From: Todiramphus chloris collaris
Taxonomy: Eukaryota; Chordata; Aves; Coraciiformes; Alcedinidae
Length of the DNA: 64,000 nucleotides
NCBI GenBank assembly: GCA_025345505.1
Contig: JANVCC010000021.1
Span: forward strand, 30,378,826 to 30,442,825
Direction of reading: 5' to 3'
The notes beneath the pieces are model-generated. The model did no database searches, was not told the origin of the DNA, and saw nothing but the letters and a program-made list of their open reading frames with translations. The translations under genes and the position numbers were made by a program. Shown piece after piece: positions 10,255-23,822 of this stretch. Positions within the stretch are counted from its first letter, which is position 1. Every line of letters begins with the position of its first letter.

Positions 10255-13200
10255 ATGGAAGCCTTTTCAGGTAAACTCCATGTAAAGTCCTTTGGTGCTG
10301 TTCATTTCTATTCTTTTTTGTTACTTTAGTTAATATAAAATTGTATTCCTTTCCTGTAATTTCAAAAGATTAATTTTCTTTCTCACATTTCTGTTACTGT
10401 TAACAATATTTGTATTTTTCTCTGACACACCAATTCATTATTTCTTTTTTTGCCATTGTCAGTACAATTCTCATTCTCATATTATATACAGTGACCAATA
10501 TATTATAAAGCAAATACCATTGGGTATTCCCACTCAAAAAGAAAAAACAAACAAACAAAATGAAAGAATAAAAAAAAAAAAAAAAAAAAACCCAGACAAT
10601 TGTTAGCTAGACAATTGGAAAAAAATATAAACAGTTGCAGGAGATATTGTTGCATTACACCTTTTATTAAGCATGAAGTTTTGGTTGCTTGGGGACAGGT
10701 AGATATCATGAAACTCAAGAAATATTTTCCTGTTTCTATGGACTATGGTTTGCCAATGTATCTTATCTGTTCCATAGCAGCTGTCATCATTGGGAACAAC
10801 TGAATACACTTGATTTTTTTTTTTTATGTCAAGCAGTAAATAAATAATTTATAATGACAATGCGACAAGGCATTTATAGTGTAACTGTATATCTTAAACC
10901 AGTGAGGTGCATCCCATCACTTTGCCAGTTGTTCACAATCATTCTCAAACGGGAAAACAAACTGGTAGCAAAAACAAATCCCAGAAGGATAATAACTACT
11001 AAGTTTACATCCACCAATGAACACATATGCTTTCCCTGTATAAGATATGACCATATTGGCCCTTTCTGCAGGAAAATAAACAAGAAAAGAAAACACTCAG
11101 TGGGAAGTTTAATACAACAGCATGCCTCATGTACTACTTATTCTGGAATAAAAAATTACACTTGTGACAAGAATTGGGAATAGAAATCTTAGTAGTTGGG
11201 TCATTCTCATTGAACTTATAAGGCCAAACTTTATCACACAGATTTCATCAAACTTAAAATGCCACAAGCTTCATCAACTTACACACCCACACAAACATTT
11301 GCTCAAAAGTTGCACTGTCTTATGTAACTATCTTACAGAACATGTTCTGTTACAAGATGAGGACACAATGCTGATATACATTTTAAATAATATAAATGTA
11401 TAGCTTCCTTAGAAAACCTGCACAACTACCAATGAGCAATGGTAAAGATTAGTTGATGCTGTCTTTTTCCTTTTACCAAATTCTTCCTAAAAGCCTAAGA
11501 TAAAAACCTGATTGAAAACAAAGCCGAAGGCAAAAAAAAAATGGGATAGAAAATAATAAAATGCTCCACAAGTGTAAGATTTGTAAGATGCCTAGAAGTT
11601 CTTTGTCCATGCTAAAATAAGCATCTAGTAATTGTGAGACCGTCCTAATGGTCAATAGATGCATGTATTTGCAGACACTGTATCTTCAGGGTCTTAACAA
11701 GTCTCCATCTTGTATGTAGCATTCTTTAGGAGTACTAGTCTGTTTCCACTATTGAGATAGCAAGTACAATTACTTTAAGTTGCTGGTTTAGATAAAGTTA
11801 ATAAAATGAACATTAGCCTAAACAATGTCTGTCTCAGCTTTTAATACACAACTTAGAAGATTCATTTGTCTAATGTGGTAGGGAAATTCTGGAAACTCTA
11901 AAAAATGAATATTTCAACAGGATGAAATTATAGTTTCATCAAAGTAAACTCAGTATCATCAGGACAATAATGCTAAGAGTTTTAAAATATATACAGCATG
12001 GGAGTTACAACAACAGCAGAAAATTGATAGAAGAAAGCAAACAAGCAAGTTTAACTTTTGAGGGTTAAATGCCAAAATAAAGGCTATATAAAGTATCTGT
12101 GTTTCAGTGAATGAAGGGAATATGCTTTGTAAACACTGCAGAGACATCTCATTTATTGTTCTATATTTTTTATATATGTCTAATATTCATTCTGATGTGG
12201 TTGTGTATCATCTAATATAAGGGGAGTAATACAAAAGAAAAGAGAAAAAGAGAGAAAAATAGTGTGAGAATTATTTTCATAACAATAAATTTATAAAACC
12301 AGTTGTTTCCTCCAGTTTTAATCATCAGTAATGTGCATAATTAGCATAGTAGTTATGTAGGTTTCCTCTGTACCACAGAGTTTTACTAATCTCATCCTAA
12401 AATAAGTCCCTACCTATGGGGGATGTATTGTCCCTCAGGAGGTGCACTTTTTCCTCCACAAAGGGAAATCTAGGTGTTGAATTTGGTTGCTTTGTTAAGT
12501 ATCTAGAGTTTTAAGGAAGTGAGACATCTACGTAAGAAGGGTAGAGGTGAAAAAGGACCTATGGGTGATGCATGTTTCTCTGAAGCAGAAGCTGTATGCC
12601 AGACAGGGTAATGGGTATCTCAAATGCTACTGGACACCTAAGTTTAGTCAACTGACATTCACCTTGATGATATTTTCAGACTAGTTAATGGTGCTTTGCT
12701 CAACTCCACACTCTGCTGAGGTGTCTCATGCCATTTACAAACCATGAAGTTGTCAAAGACGTATGCACAGGGCTGTCAGGGCAAGCATACAGTGTCATCT
12801 GAAAAACCATGTGTTAGTCCACCTGGCCTGAGGCTGCTGCTTCATAACAGAGTGAATTTCCTTTTTTTTTTTTCCTTTCTTTGTCTAATACACATATTTC
12901 TGACATCCTAAAACATTTCAAATAACTTTGAACAACAATATTCACATGACTGAAGGACTTGAATCTCTTTGACTTACAGTGGTCACCAGATTACATTGGA
13001 CATATTTGTAAACTCACCATTAACTGTAATGAGAGCTTAAAAACTTGACTCATAGGTGAACATCTACATTGAAACAGTCTGAATCTGGATTTTATCCCTA
13101 ACAGCTCAATTTGGTTACCTAAATATAACCATTTATTTGAAATACAAAAAGTTATTGAAGACATCCATATGTCATGGCCTTTCCATTTACAGGTCAAATA

Positions 13201-16200
13201 GGATTACCTAGAATGTCTCAAACAACAAAAAACATTCTCTGTTCTGGCAGTTACATTCAGATCTCAATACTGAGTATTGTACATCTTTTGACTTCTGAGT
13301 GGCCACAATTTTGCATTCATTTGTGAGATGATAATGATAAATATTAAAACAACTATAAAAGTATTTTGGAAACATATATGTAATAACACTCATTGTAATT
13401 ACCTCCTTAATAGTAGCAATTTTTACATTAATTTATCCTTTAAAGTTGTGTCTAAATGGATGCTCAAAACATTATTAACATTCCATGCATTTCAAAGAGC
13501 TGAATTTGTTTTCTGTGTTGTATTTGTATTATTAATAATTTAGAAGATAATTATTTTGTTTACCTTTGTTCTTGTTGTCACTACAGTCTTTGTTGTGGAT
13601 AAATGTTTTGGTGTAATTCTGTCTTTTGAGCATCATAAACAGTAACAAATGCTTTTTGATTCACTTACAAATTATAAGAGAAGAGCCATGAAATTTTCCT
13701 AACCTTTTCTGCAGCTCAATAAATCACAAACAGACAAGAAAGTTAAGCACTGCTTCAGTGGAAAATCAGCAGACAGATGTAGCACACATTCCCCTCAAAA
13801 TAATTCAGAACCTGTTCCAATTTATCAAATGCCTACTTTATCTGTCAAAACAATGTCCTTTCTCAAATAAAGGGCATTGTTTCTGCAGCAAGAAAAAGGT
13901 TCTGATGTATTGTTATCTGCAAATGGATGGTGGAATAATGGAACAACAGGCAGTGTTTCAAGCTACGAGATCAAAGGGCAGAATACATTACAATTCTTGT
14001 TAAAATAAATTAGGCTGAAATTGTAATTTTAATAAAGATATTTATAACCTTAAACAATTTTTGGAGTTTACAGATGAGAAGAAACAATAAGAAAATCCCT
14101 TTCCATATATAAGTTGATGCATTTCTTCCAATAGTGAGAACTTCAAATTTCAGAGGAACCAAGATTTACAGAGCTGTAATGTATATGAGCCATTATCTTG
14201 TGTTGACATCACATTTACATTCACAGAGGAAATAATTTCAATTGCTTTATTAATTTTTAATGTATTTTCATATTACCATCATACTACAAAAACGTTCATA
14301 GATTTCTCAATTAAGAATTTCCATAAGTAAAACTTACTAATTTGAAACCTTTCAAGATAATTTTGATCTTTAAAGGTTAGGTAATGTATTATGATATTAA
14401 TTTACAGTATTGAATCAAACTCTTCCTTAAAATTATCCATCATTTCCAAACTCCACTAACAAAATTAAGAATGAAATAATTTTAACTCCTCTAGCCTCTC
14501 CAGAGTAAATTAGAAAACAAAAAAGTAAACTGTTAAAAACTATCTGCTAATTGAAAAAGCCCAGGAGTTTTAAGTGTTCAGCAAATCTTTACACTCAAAC
14601 CTAGTTCTATTACAAAGTCATTGTAATGCTCACTTTCTTTAACCTCAACATGTCAGATATTTATGATGATTCCTGCAGCCAGCTTGATCCTGAGCTGAAC
14701 TGTGACAACTTTACACTGATGTATCTGTCTCCTCCATGATTTCATGTGGCTCATTCTTTCTTATATTCTTCCATTTTTCAATTATTTTTTTATGTAACTG
14801 TGACCTCTGTCAGTTATTAGGGTTTTTTTTTCTCCTTATGATGCATTTTTAATATCACAGTCTTCTAAAAATACATGATTGAATCAACTCTTTTGGAAAA
14901 ATATTCATTTGTGATCAGCTAATGATGGCTTAAAAAGTTAGCAATATTTATAATTTTTTAATAAACACTTTACCTGCACCTTGATATTCATAGATCTGTA
15001 AAAACTTGATCATTCTATTAAAGGAAACTCTATGATCAGAATCATAACAAAGAAAAAAAGAAAACTTTACTAAACGCCCTCTGATAAGAAGGCTGAATTT
15101 CTTTCCAACAGTATTAGTTCTTTACTTCAGTGCAGAGCAAAAGCTTGAACCAGAATCGATAAATCTGCACATCTCTTAAAGCTCAGATATGCCAGATCTT
15201 ACTCAGATGTATAAATAGATATCTGTGTTTATAAATAGCCCATCTGAAATCAATTAGTCCTCATACAGTATAATACAGTTGATGGGGAAGTCTAGAATTG
15301 TCCTAATTAAGTTTAGACTAACTCAGAAAGGTTACTAATATATAAAAAAAAAAAGGTTTGACCAGTGTGAAACTGAATAGAATCATGGAAAAATAATTGC
15401 ATCCCCAGTTGCATATCAGCAGACCCTTGCTAGTTGTAGTTCAACACACACTTTCGCTAGCAGCCCTGTGTGAGAGCACTCTCTGATCTGTTGCAGTCTA
15501 GCTTGAACAGTCTAATTAAGAAATTTGCACCAATACAACTGATTTTGCCCATGTTATACTAAGGAACACTCATATGAACAATGCCAGTGACTGAAAAGCT
15601 GCAGGATGACTGCCAGCTAGTGGGTAGTGAGAAGAAACTAAGTGATAAAAATTTCCACTTCAGCACAGCCCAAATGTGAACAAGATGTGTATTTAAGTTG
15701 TAAGGGTATGTAGGATTAGGGTAGTACATGCAGACTAAAATTCATTGAGAAATATCCAGAGACATTCTTTCACTGCTTTTTGCTGCTGGAACAATTCAGA
15801 ACAGCCCTAGTTTGTTTCAACCAAGCAGTAGAGCAGTGTTCAGGATAGCTTTGTCAGATTAATCAAAACAAATTGAAAGCAACAAATAAAGAATACCGCT
15901 GGTAGAGTAATGAACTAATTTTCTGAGCGCTATATGCATATAATATGAGCAAATACACAAACATCACATCGAAATATTCATCCCATTTATTTTTTCCAAA
16001 AATAATTGACAATGGTCACCAACATTTTGTAAGCACAGAATAGAAAATTGCATTTCAAAGGTGACTGTATCTAAGGAATTATGAATACATACATTTTTAT
16101 GACTGATATTTACACTTATGAGAGTGATGAAATGAAAGAAGTGAGAAACTACTACAAATGTCATTTTAATTTAATAAAGATATTCTGTATCTATTGACAA

Positions 16201-18785
16201 AAGAAAATGGTCATTAAATAAAGATTAATGAGAAGATGAATTAAATTCAAAGAATGTGAAGATAAAATAACAATGTATCTGGAGAAAACAAACCTTTCTC
16301 TTCCAGATATTCTTAATCAAAATCAGACACAAAACCTAAATTGAAATAGTTAATTAGGACCCAGGCCTAAATCTCTAGGTAACCAAAATTCCAGATGAAA
16401 TTACTGAGGTTTTCAGATGCACAGACAATTAAGAACAGGATGATCCCAGATCAGTGCAATTCATACAGAGGACCACAATCTCTATTGAAATCAGACTTTG
16501 GTTTGCTGTGGAAGCAGGGATGAAGAATATAAAATACTCAATTTGAGTATCATCCACAAACACTATCTGCAACCAAAGTTAACAGAGATATATCAGCATG
16601 AATGTTTTGCAAAAAGTAAATAATTTGCCATAATTCTCTGCAGAGCTACACCAAAAACTTTTCCTCAGAGTCATCTTTGATACTGATAAAGCAAATTAGG
16701 ACCTTGTTAACACCAGTCCCTGCTGCCTTACCCATTATGTCCTCACTCCCCTTCACAAAACAAGCATAAAAGTGTGACTAGAAATGAATGGATAATTCTG
16801 ATGTGATAGCAGGTTTTCCAGGGGAAAATGATATGACAAAGCACAGGAGACTGGGAATTAAACCTTCCATATTTAGGACATGCAAACCCTCCACATCAAG
16901 AGAAAAATATCCCCAAAACCATGACTGCTGTCTGTGGAACACTTTCAGATTCATGTTTCTATATGACATTTTACAAAAGGAAATCACATAAAATTTTGGA
17001 TTTGACACTGTTCACTTTCCTGTAACTACATCTTTCTGTTGCTTAAGAGAATATTTTCTCACCAATAATTAAAAAAATATAGTGTTTAAGAAAAAAAAAA
17101 AGTGAAAAATTTTTACATTAAAGTGATCAAGAATATAAACAGTACTTCCTGAGAATGAATGCTGACAGAAAAAAAAAAAAGGAAAAAAAGTTTGCCTTCT
17201 TAAGGAAGTTAAAGTATTCAGGAAATGTTTTATTCACTGATAGCCAAAAAACCCCAGGATCTTGCCTTTTTTTCAGTATGAAGTAATGGAAGAATAAAAT
17301 AAATTATTTATAACTGATTTGACAAAGCTCTTCCTAACTGTAATAAAATTTCACAAGGTGGTCAAAAACCACATTGTTATCAACACTTCCCACCAATACA
17401 ATTCTGCTCAATTATCATTTTTGCTTTGAAAGCTAGATTCACTTTTTGCAGAGGTGAAAGGGAAATGAAGTCATGTGTGTCACTCTGCTTTAAAAAGAAA
17501 AAAAAAACCAAAAAAAGTGGTTTGTGGTTCATATTTTCATCATCATGTAATAGAAATTAATAGGAAATGAAATATGAAACTGAACAGATACATAATATCC
17601 TTATTTTCAACTTGATCACATGTTGATCTCATAATTAGAGAAATAAAATCAAGGCTGTTTAATCTGACTTCTCTTTGGAAAATCACTTGAAAAATACAAA
17701 GACATGCATACAGTTACCAATTTAGGAGCTAACTGTAACCAGTACTTACATGAACATTCAGGGTTGTGAAATCTTAATCTCATTTGCTAAGTAGCTTTAT
17801 AAAATGGGGTCACAAATGGAACTCCTTTTCTGTATATCATTTAGTTGAAAAAGACAAACCAACTTGTTTAATTTAAATTTCAGCAATTTATGTTGACTCT
17901 GGTAGTGTATAGTATCAAATAAAATTGCTACACATCATATTTTTCTCCAGAGTTAGAATTAATTGTGACATTAAGTAGACACTTAAACACACAATGAAAA
18001 TGACAATTTTAAAATTAAATATTTTATGCTTACTTAAGAAAGGTTATGAATAGTTTCCCATTTAGAGTGTTTTACAGTTCTTCATTATTTGGTATACAGA
18101 TGAAAACATTCAAATACAAACTATGGATCTTCCAGTCTAATACACATCTTACAGTAAAGGGAACTTTGAATATCCCCTTAGAGATTTCGGCAATGATTTT
18201 CCACTCCATTACACCAATTTCATACTGGGGTAAGTCCATTGATGTCAATGGTGTTACATCAGCTTAAAAACAATATGACAGAATAGAAGATCAAGGTTAT
18301 TCAAGCTTTTATTTATGGTTATGGAAAATTACACACGTCTGATGTACATGTACATAACAAGACTCTTTGTTGTTTTGAATTTCCTTGTTAATGAAAATGT
18401 CCTTGTATAAAAAAAAGCAGAAAACTGGAGCTGAAATATAACAGGTATTTACCAGCTAAACATACGTATGTGTAGACAGCAAGTGCTGGTTTTAAAATAA
18501 CCATGCAGAATGACAGCTGCTCAGCTACACTAAAATTAAATGTGAGAAAAGTTTGAATAGACTGAATTTTCAGAAATTAAGAAATCCCAGGAAACTATAA
18601 ATCAGGAAGCCAATAGTTTCAGAGTTCTATCTACTCCTGAATTACCTTAGTAGTTTGGTTTCTTTTTTTTTTTTTTTTTTCACATAAATGTAACCAGAAT
18701 CATTATTAAGAATTTCTGAAACATGTTACTTTTGACACTATAGCCACATAAGTAAAAATTCTGTCATAGTCACAGAATTAATTAC
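10255..18785. other. Long repeat-poor AT-rich stretch, no gene seen
   Basis: No CR1 tail, LTR end or other interspersed repeat was recognised. Homopolymer runs occur at 10570-10590 (A), 12860-12872 (T), 17091-17101 and 17170-17190 (A). The open frames in this stretch (up to 109 codons, 10854-11183 +) show no recognisable domain. Intronic or intergenic sequence with regulatory elements is possible but cannot be shown without alignment. Confidence 0.5.
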
Positions 18786-19220
18786 AAAAACAAACTCCTG
18801 TCAGGAACATAAAATGGATCTAGCGGGCTGAATTTTCATTGTAGCTGAGTGTACCTGAGAGCACTTTAAATCCCTGATTGCTTCCAATACACAATGCTGC
18901 CCAAATACACCACCCAGGTGCAAGCTGTTTATGTATCTCATCTGCCCTGTGGTAGAACATGTCTGAGCCCTCTGTGAAAAAAGTCTGGAGTGTTTGTGGA
19001 GGGGCATCAACTTCTCTCTTCTTCCAGATCCTATTACCATTGCCCTCCACAAGACAAAATGAGATAATTGGATGCATAGGATTCTCACCTCATGCAAGTA
19101 AATCCATCCTGGAAATACCTTAGGGACCTGCAGATATGCCCCATCTTTGTGCGGAACATATGCAAATAGGAAATTTGGATGGGTAGCTGGTCAATTTTCA
19201 AGCAGGGCTGGGTATCACAT
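18786..19220. other. GC-richer block of unknown identity
   Basis: This block stands out from its AT-rich surroundings by higher GC. On the minus strand two overlapping frames of 98 codons (18801-19097) and 85 codons (18820-19077) are open, with no membrane segment, signal peptide or known motif that I can see. It could be an old unclassified repeat, a decayed exon or processed gene, or a conserved non-coding element. I do not recognise it. Confidence 0.3.
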
Positions 19221-21108
19221 GTTCATGGAATCCTGTGCTGCCTCATTTAGCTTTTCATTCATGTTACTTTCAGATTTTCTTTACTTAATTAATACCTATA
19301 GTAATTTCACTTACCTTGTATTTGTGTAGTAATTTTTGTCTAAGTACTTTGCATTTGTACTTACTGATTTGCATCCTGAGTTATTTTGTTTGTTTTGCTT
19401 TGTTTTGTTTTGTTTTTTAAACTGTTTATCTAATTTACTTAATTATTTTTGAATTCTAATCATGGAAGCCCCTTACATCCCTTTCCTCTGCAGCTTGATA
19501 TCACTTATAGGGTAAGCATTAAGAATACGTGCTCTTTAACTGTCAAATCAGTAATGGAAATATGAGATAGACCCAGGTTACTCTCTTCTCATTTCTCTCT
19601 CCCTTCTTTTTCCAATATGATTGTGATCCCTTGATTAATATTTTGTCAGTAGTTTTCCAACTAGATAAGTACCTAGAACACTTTTGCCATAGGAAAACAT
19701 AACATGAGGTCATGGTAACAGCTCAAAATTCATGGTAATCTCTGCTTTTTACTTCTCACAAAGCCTGCTGCCTGTTGTTTAAACAAAAATATGTGGATTG
19801 ATTCTTGTCAGCCTAATGTTATGATGGTTTTGTTAAGTGTCTGGATTTTGATTCAGTTTTTTTATTTAAATTATGGCTGTAACCAGATGTTCTCATCAGG
19901 CTCAGAATCTTATTATTACTTGAAGGAACTGTGAGTAAGGTTACTCTACATGCACTGCAGCATTATTAAACATGCTAGCTTTTATGTTTTCCTCTGGAAT
20001 ATTTTGGAGAAGAATGGACAGTGTGACATCTGGGAGCAAGATACTTCTTTTTAAAGCATCACTTAAATGTAGGTGTTTACAGAGTAGGTATCTACTTAGC
20101 AGAAAAATCAATCTATTTGCTTAAACATACATATCTAATACCATCTGAAATAACAGAGTCAGGGTATCACACCTCACCTTTAACTTCAGAAAGGTATTTA
20201 CTTCCAGTATGTCCTGTCTCCTACCTGCCTGTCCTGGAAGTCTTGATATATTTGAAGATATCAAATCACACCAGGTATTAAGTATCTTATCTCTCCTGAG
20301 TATTAGAGCTTGGACCTGTAGGTGATACATAGGCAGCTATACTGTAAATACTAAATTCAGGGGTTTTTGTATCTACACTTGAACCCAAACAAATTTCAGA
20401 TTAAATTAATAGACCTACCAAAAATAAAACTTAAATATTATTGGAAAAAAAACCCCACAAAACTGACAAAAAGCACTAAGCCAAACCCTAAACATAATGA
20501 CATAATATATATAAAAGAAGAAAAATACTGGTATAAAAAGAATGAGACAAGTCTGTAAGGAAGCATACCACAGAGAGTTTGAATATGAAGATACATATTG
20601 AAATTATATTAAAAAAAAAAAAAAAAAACAAAAAAAAAAAAAAAGAAAAAACAACCCACACAACAGTTTGAGGTATTATAGTAAAATGGATTATTTTCTT
20701 TTTCTCCTATATAAAAAGGGTAGGTTAAATTAGACAAGACATTGTATCAGGTCTTTTTTCCTGTTACAAACTTATTTCAGGATGAACTGAGCCACCTTCT
20801 GGAAACATCTATCTTCTTTCATGGAGATTAAGAGTAGCCAAGCCTCTTACACTATCAGCTAACATTCAGATGGACACAGTTAAGTGAGATTAATCCCATC
20901 CTGACATTCTACTACACCAATTGTTTGAGTTTTAATCATATTGTGCATCAAAATTTAAATCAGTGGGGTAACAATTGTTTGCGTAAAACAATTTCATTAC
21001 TTCCTCAGTTAGTACATTGATAACTGGTTTTATCAGTGATATATTAATACAGCAAGCTGTCTCCAAAAATATTTTTCCTTAGTTAACCCTTTACAATCTC
21101 CAGAAGTC
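19221..21108. other. Unique sequence with simple repeats, no gene seen
   Basis: Contains a (TTTTG)n-like run at 19382-19418, an A-rich stretch at 20610-20651 (A18 C A14 G A5) and T/TTG-rich runs at 21138-21160. No gene recognised. Confidence 0.5.
20610..20651. repeat. Poly-A stretch
   Basis: About 42 bases almost all A, interrupted by single C and G bases. No retroelement body was recognised directly upstream on the plus strand, so it is not clearly the tail of an element. Confidence 0.8.
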
Positions 21109-21639
21109 TGTGGGAGTTTGTTTTTTGGGGTGTGGTGATTTTTTTTTTTGTTGTTGTTTAATTATTATGGGTTGTTGATCAGCTGGAGGTACTGGGAAAA
21201 TAATTTTTTGAATACCATTTTTTTATTTTTTGGCAAGCTTTCATACTGGGTGGCTGCCAGAATCTCACTCAGCTTCTCTCTTACTTATCCTCCTGAATAG
21301 GACAGGGAGAGAAAATAAGGTGGAAGAGCTCATGCATTGAGATTAATACAGGGAGATCACTTATCAATTACAGTCACAAACAAAGCACACTTGTCTTGGG
21401 AAAAATTAAATTAATTTATTGCCAATCAAAAAGTACAATGCTGAAAACCAAAACTTTTTAAAATACTTTTTCCCTGAGTTGCCATCACCTTGGGTGCTGG
21501 GCTCAGCTGTGCTCTGCATGGGTCCATTGGAGCTGACTGGAAATGGCTTGTATCTGGCATGGGTCAGCCCTGGCCTTTCCTCACAGAGGCCACACCTGCA
21601 GCCCCCCTACCAGCACCTGGGCACTTGCACCCAATGTCA
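21109..21639 (-). mobile_element. Avian ERV solo LTR fossil
   Basis: Recognisable from TTTCATACTGGGTGGCTGCC through GACAGGGAGAGAAAATAAGG, ACAGGGAGATCACTTATCAA, TTAATTTATTGCCAATCAAA and CACAGAGGCCACACCTGCAG to a terminal CCAATGTCA. The minus strand carries the poly-A-signal context AATAAATTAATTTAATTTTT, so the LTR reads right to left. It is related to the LTRs at 9825 and 56237 but lacks their internal ~50-bp repeat units, so it is a different subfamily. The left limit is less certain than the right. No coding part and no clear target duplication. Old by its degree of decay. Confidence 0.72.
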
Positions 21640-23497
21640 TGCATATCCTTCTAAAATTAGATTTTTTTTCCTATAAGTAATATCCCGTTTTCCCTAGAGC
21701 TGAATTTTTTTTTTTTTTTCCCTCTAGTTTTCACATACTTTATTTTGAGTGTCAGTGTCTTATAAAGGTTTCAGGTCAAGCAGAATATTTTCTTCAACTA
21801 CAAAATAATTAAAAATATATCCTCAAATTATTTTTGAGGTTTTAATTTTACCTAGAAAACACACAATTTATAAAAGATTATCCTCTCCAAAAAATAATGA
21901 TAGTACTTCCCCAGATCCATGAAATTATGTGTGCAGTTATTCTAAACCAGATTTTTTTTCTAACTGCTTTGCCTCATTACCACTTTTACTGGTATTTTCC
22001 TGATGGTTGATTCTTCTTGTAGCTGCAGTAAATGTTGGCTAATTTGAAACTGTCTTGAGCTCATTCTGCAATCATTGTTTTTTTCTTCAAAATGATTGCT
22101 CATGTTAATGAGTGATTGTCGAGATGTGGACTGCATCCCTAACATTTCCTGAGGTTGCTTCGTTGATACAGGTATTCTCTGACAGATGAAGGCTTCTTGA
22201 TTTTCCTATGAAGATCAAAGAGGCAGAACAGATCTTCTTGAGATCCTAACAGTTTATGTAAACCAAGCCTGCTGTCTGGTGGATATAGGCATGACTACTT
22301 TGCAGTCATTGCTACTCATATCATTGGGAAATGTTATGCAGGCAAAATGACAATACAGAGAGGATGAACTTGGCCACATCTTCCTCTTTATGAATTTTCA
22401 GAATGGCTGTAGATAGATCATATTGTATATTTTACTTGGAGTCAGTAGAAAGACAAGTAAGTGTGCTTCTTATAGTGGTTTAAGCAGCAGGTGTCATTAT
22501 TTTGCTGTGGTAGAACATTTTACTGTCAGCAATGCAAAAGTGACTTACCTTTACCATGATAGCAGGCAGATTTTGATATATGAGATCAGCTGAATTATGC
22601 GGAAAGTATTTAGCAAAAAACACTAGGGCTACATTTACACTTAGTAAAACGAGGTTGGAACATGGGTACCAGTGCATGACTGTCCAGAATGCTTAATTGT
22701 TCACGTGTTCTTAAACACAGTTTCAGTCCATGGCAGCTAGCGCTTTTCCAGTCATTGTTCAGATGCATCAAGATGAGGCAGTTTACCACTCACATTAGGC
22801 AACTGGGCATTTTTGGTATGGATATCCTGGTTTGTGTGGAGAAAAATTAAACTTTTAACCATGTCATGTGTCTTGACTTCAGAGCCAAAGAACTATCTCT
22901 GACAGATTTTATTTAGCATGTTAAGTGCAACCTGAGAGAACAGGAAACAGAAAACACAGAATAAGACTGAACAAATTAACACTGTAGAATCACCGTGTGA
23001 AGCTTCACAAACTATTTTAGATTCTAGAGTTTTCTAAATTTATTTATTTATTTTTTTAACAATTCCACTGAAATGTTTGAGTTTGGGTTTTTTTTTGTGT
23101 GTACTTGCCTTTGTTTAGCATGAACAATTCAAATCAAAATATTAGATCATATTTGATTAGTGAAATTTGGATTGTTCCTCAAACTGTGCAGCTTTTTTTC
23201 AACCAGGAAAGTAAAAATTATGTGTAACAGTCCATATTAAGTTGGAACCCAATTTTATCTTAGATTTACTTGTAAGCTTAATTACTTTTCAATATATTAT
23301 TAAAATCAGTTTAAATGAACACATCACAAAATATGTGGTGGTGAACAGTAGTAGCTTTAAGTGTTTATAAGATATGTGTATGTATGTGTGCACATCTGAG
23401 CATGGACATGTTATATAACATAATTGTGATATAAAGGTTCTTCAGCAACTATCTTTGTATATTCTAAACCTATTTTAATGTAGCTTGTCAAATTCCC
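21640..23497. other. Unique sequence, no gene seen
   Basis: AT-rich with T runs at 21705-21720 and 23083-23095. No gene, exon or repeat family recognised. Confidence 0.55.
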
Positions 23498-23597
23498 NNN
23501 NNNNNNNNNNNNNNNNNNNNNNNNNNNNNNNNNNNNNNNNNNNNNNNNNNNNNNNNNNNNNNNNNNNNNNNNNNNNNNNNNNNNNNNNNNNNNNNNN
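23498..23597. other. Assembly gap (100 N)
   Basis: Exactly 100 N, the conventional filler for a gap of unknown size. The left side ends CCC and the right side begins with a C9 run. Confidence 0.98.
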
Positions 23598-23613
23598 CCC
23601 CCCCCCTTTTTTG

Positions 23614-23688
23614 TCATGGTTTAACCCCAGCCAGAAACTAGGCACCACTCATCTGCTCACTCCCTCCCTCCCTCTCCACACTACTACA
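23614..23688 (-). mobile_element. ERV LTR terminal fragment beside the gap
   Basis: TGTCATGGTTTAACCCCAGC, followed by CAGAAACTAGGCACCACTCA and CTGCTCACTCCCTCCCTC, is the reverse complement of a common avian LTR 3' end (...GGGGTTAAACCATGACA). Only about 75 bp can be followed before the pyrimidine-rich tract. More of the element may lie in sequence missing from the assembly, though the terminus itself faces the gap. Confidence 0.72.
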
Positions 23689-23689
23689 T

Positions 23690-23822
23690 ATGATTTTTTT
23701 TTCCCTTTCTCTCCCTTTCCCTTCTCTCCCTTTCCCTTTCCCTTTCCTTCTTTCCCTTTCCTTCTTTCCCTTTTCCTCTTTTCCTTTTATCCTTTTTCTT
23801 TTTGTTTTATTTTTTTTTTTTA
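23690..23822. repeat. Pyrimidine-rich (CCCTTT)n tract
   Basis: About 130 bases of almost pure C/T on the plus strand built from TCCCTTTCC-type units, ending in a T run at 23810-23822. The open frame across it is only the translation of this tract and of the gap. Confidence 0.88.

Noticed and set aside
10854-11183. 109-codon plus-strand frame as a small gene
   Set aside because: AT-rich, no domain or signal, overlapped by an opposite-strand frame; the length is within chance for this composition.
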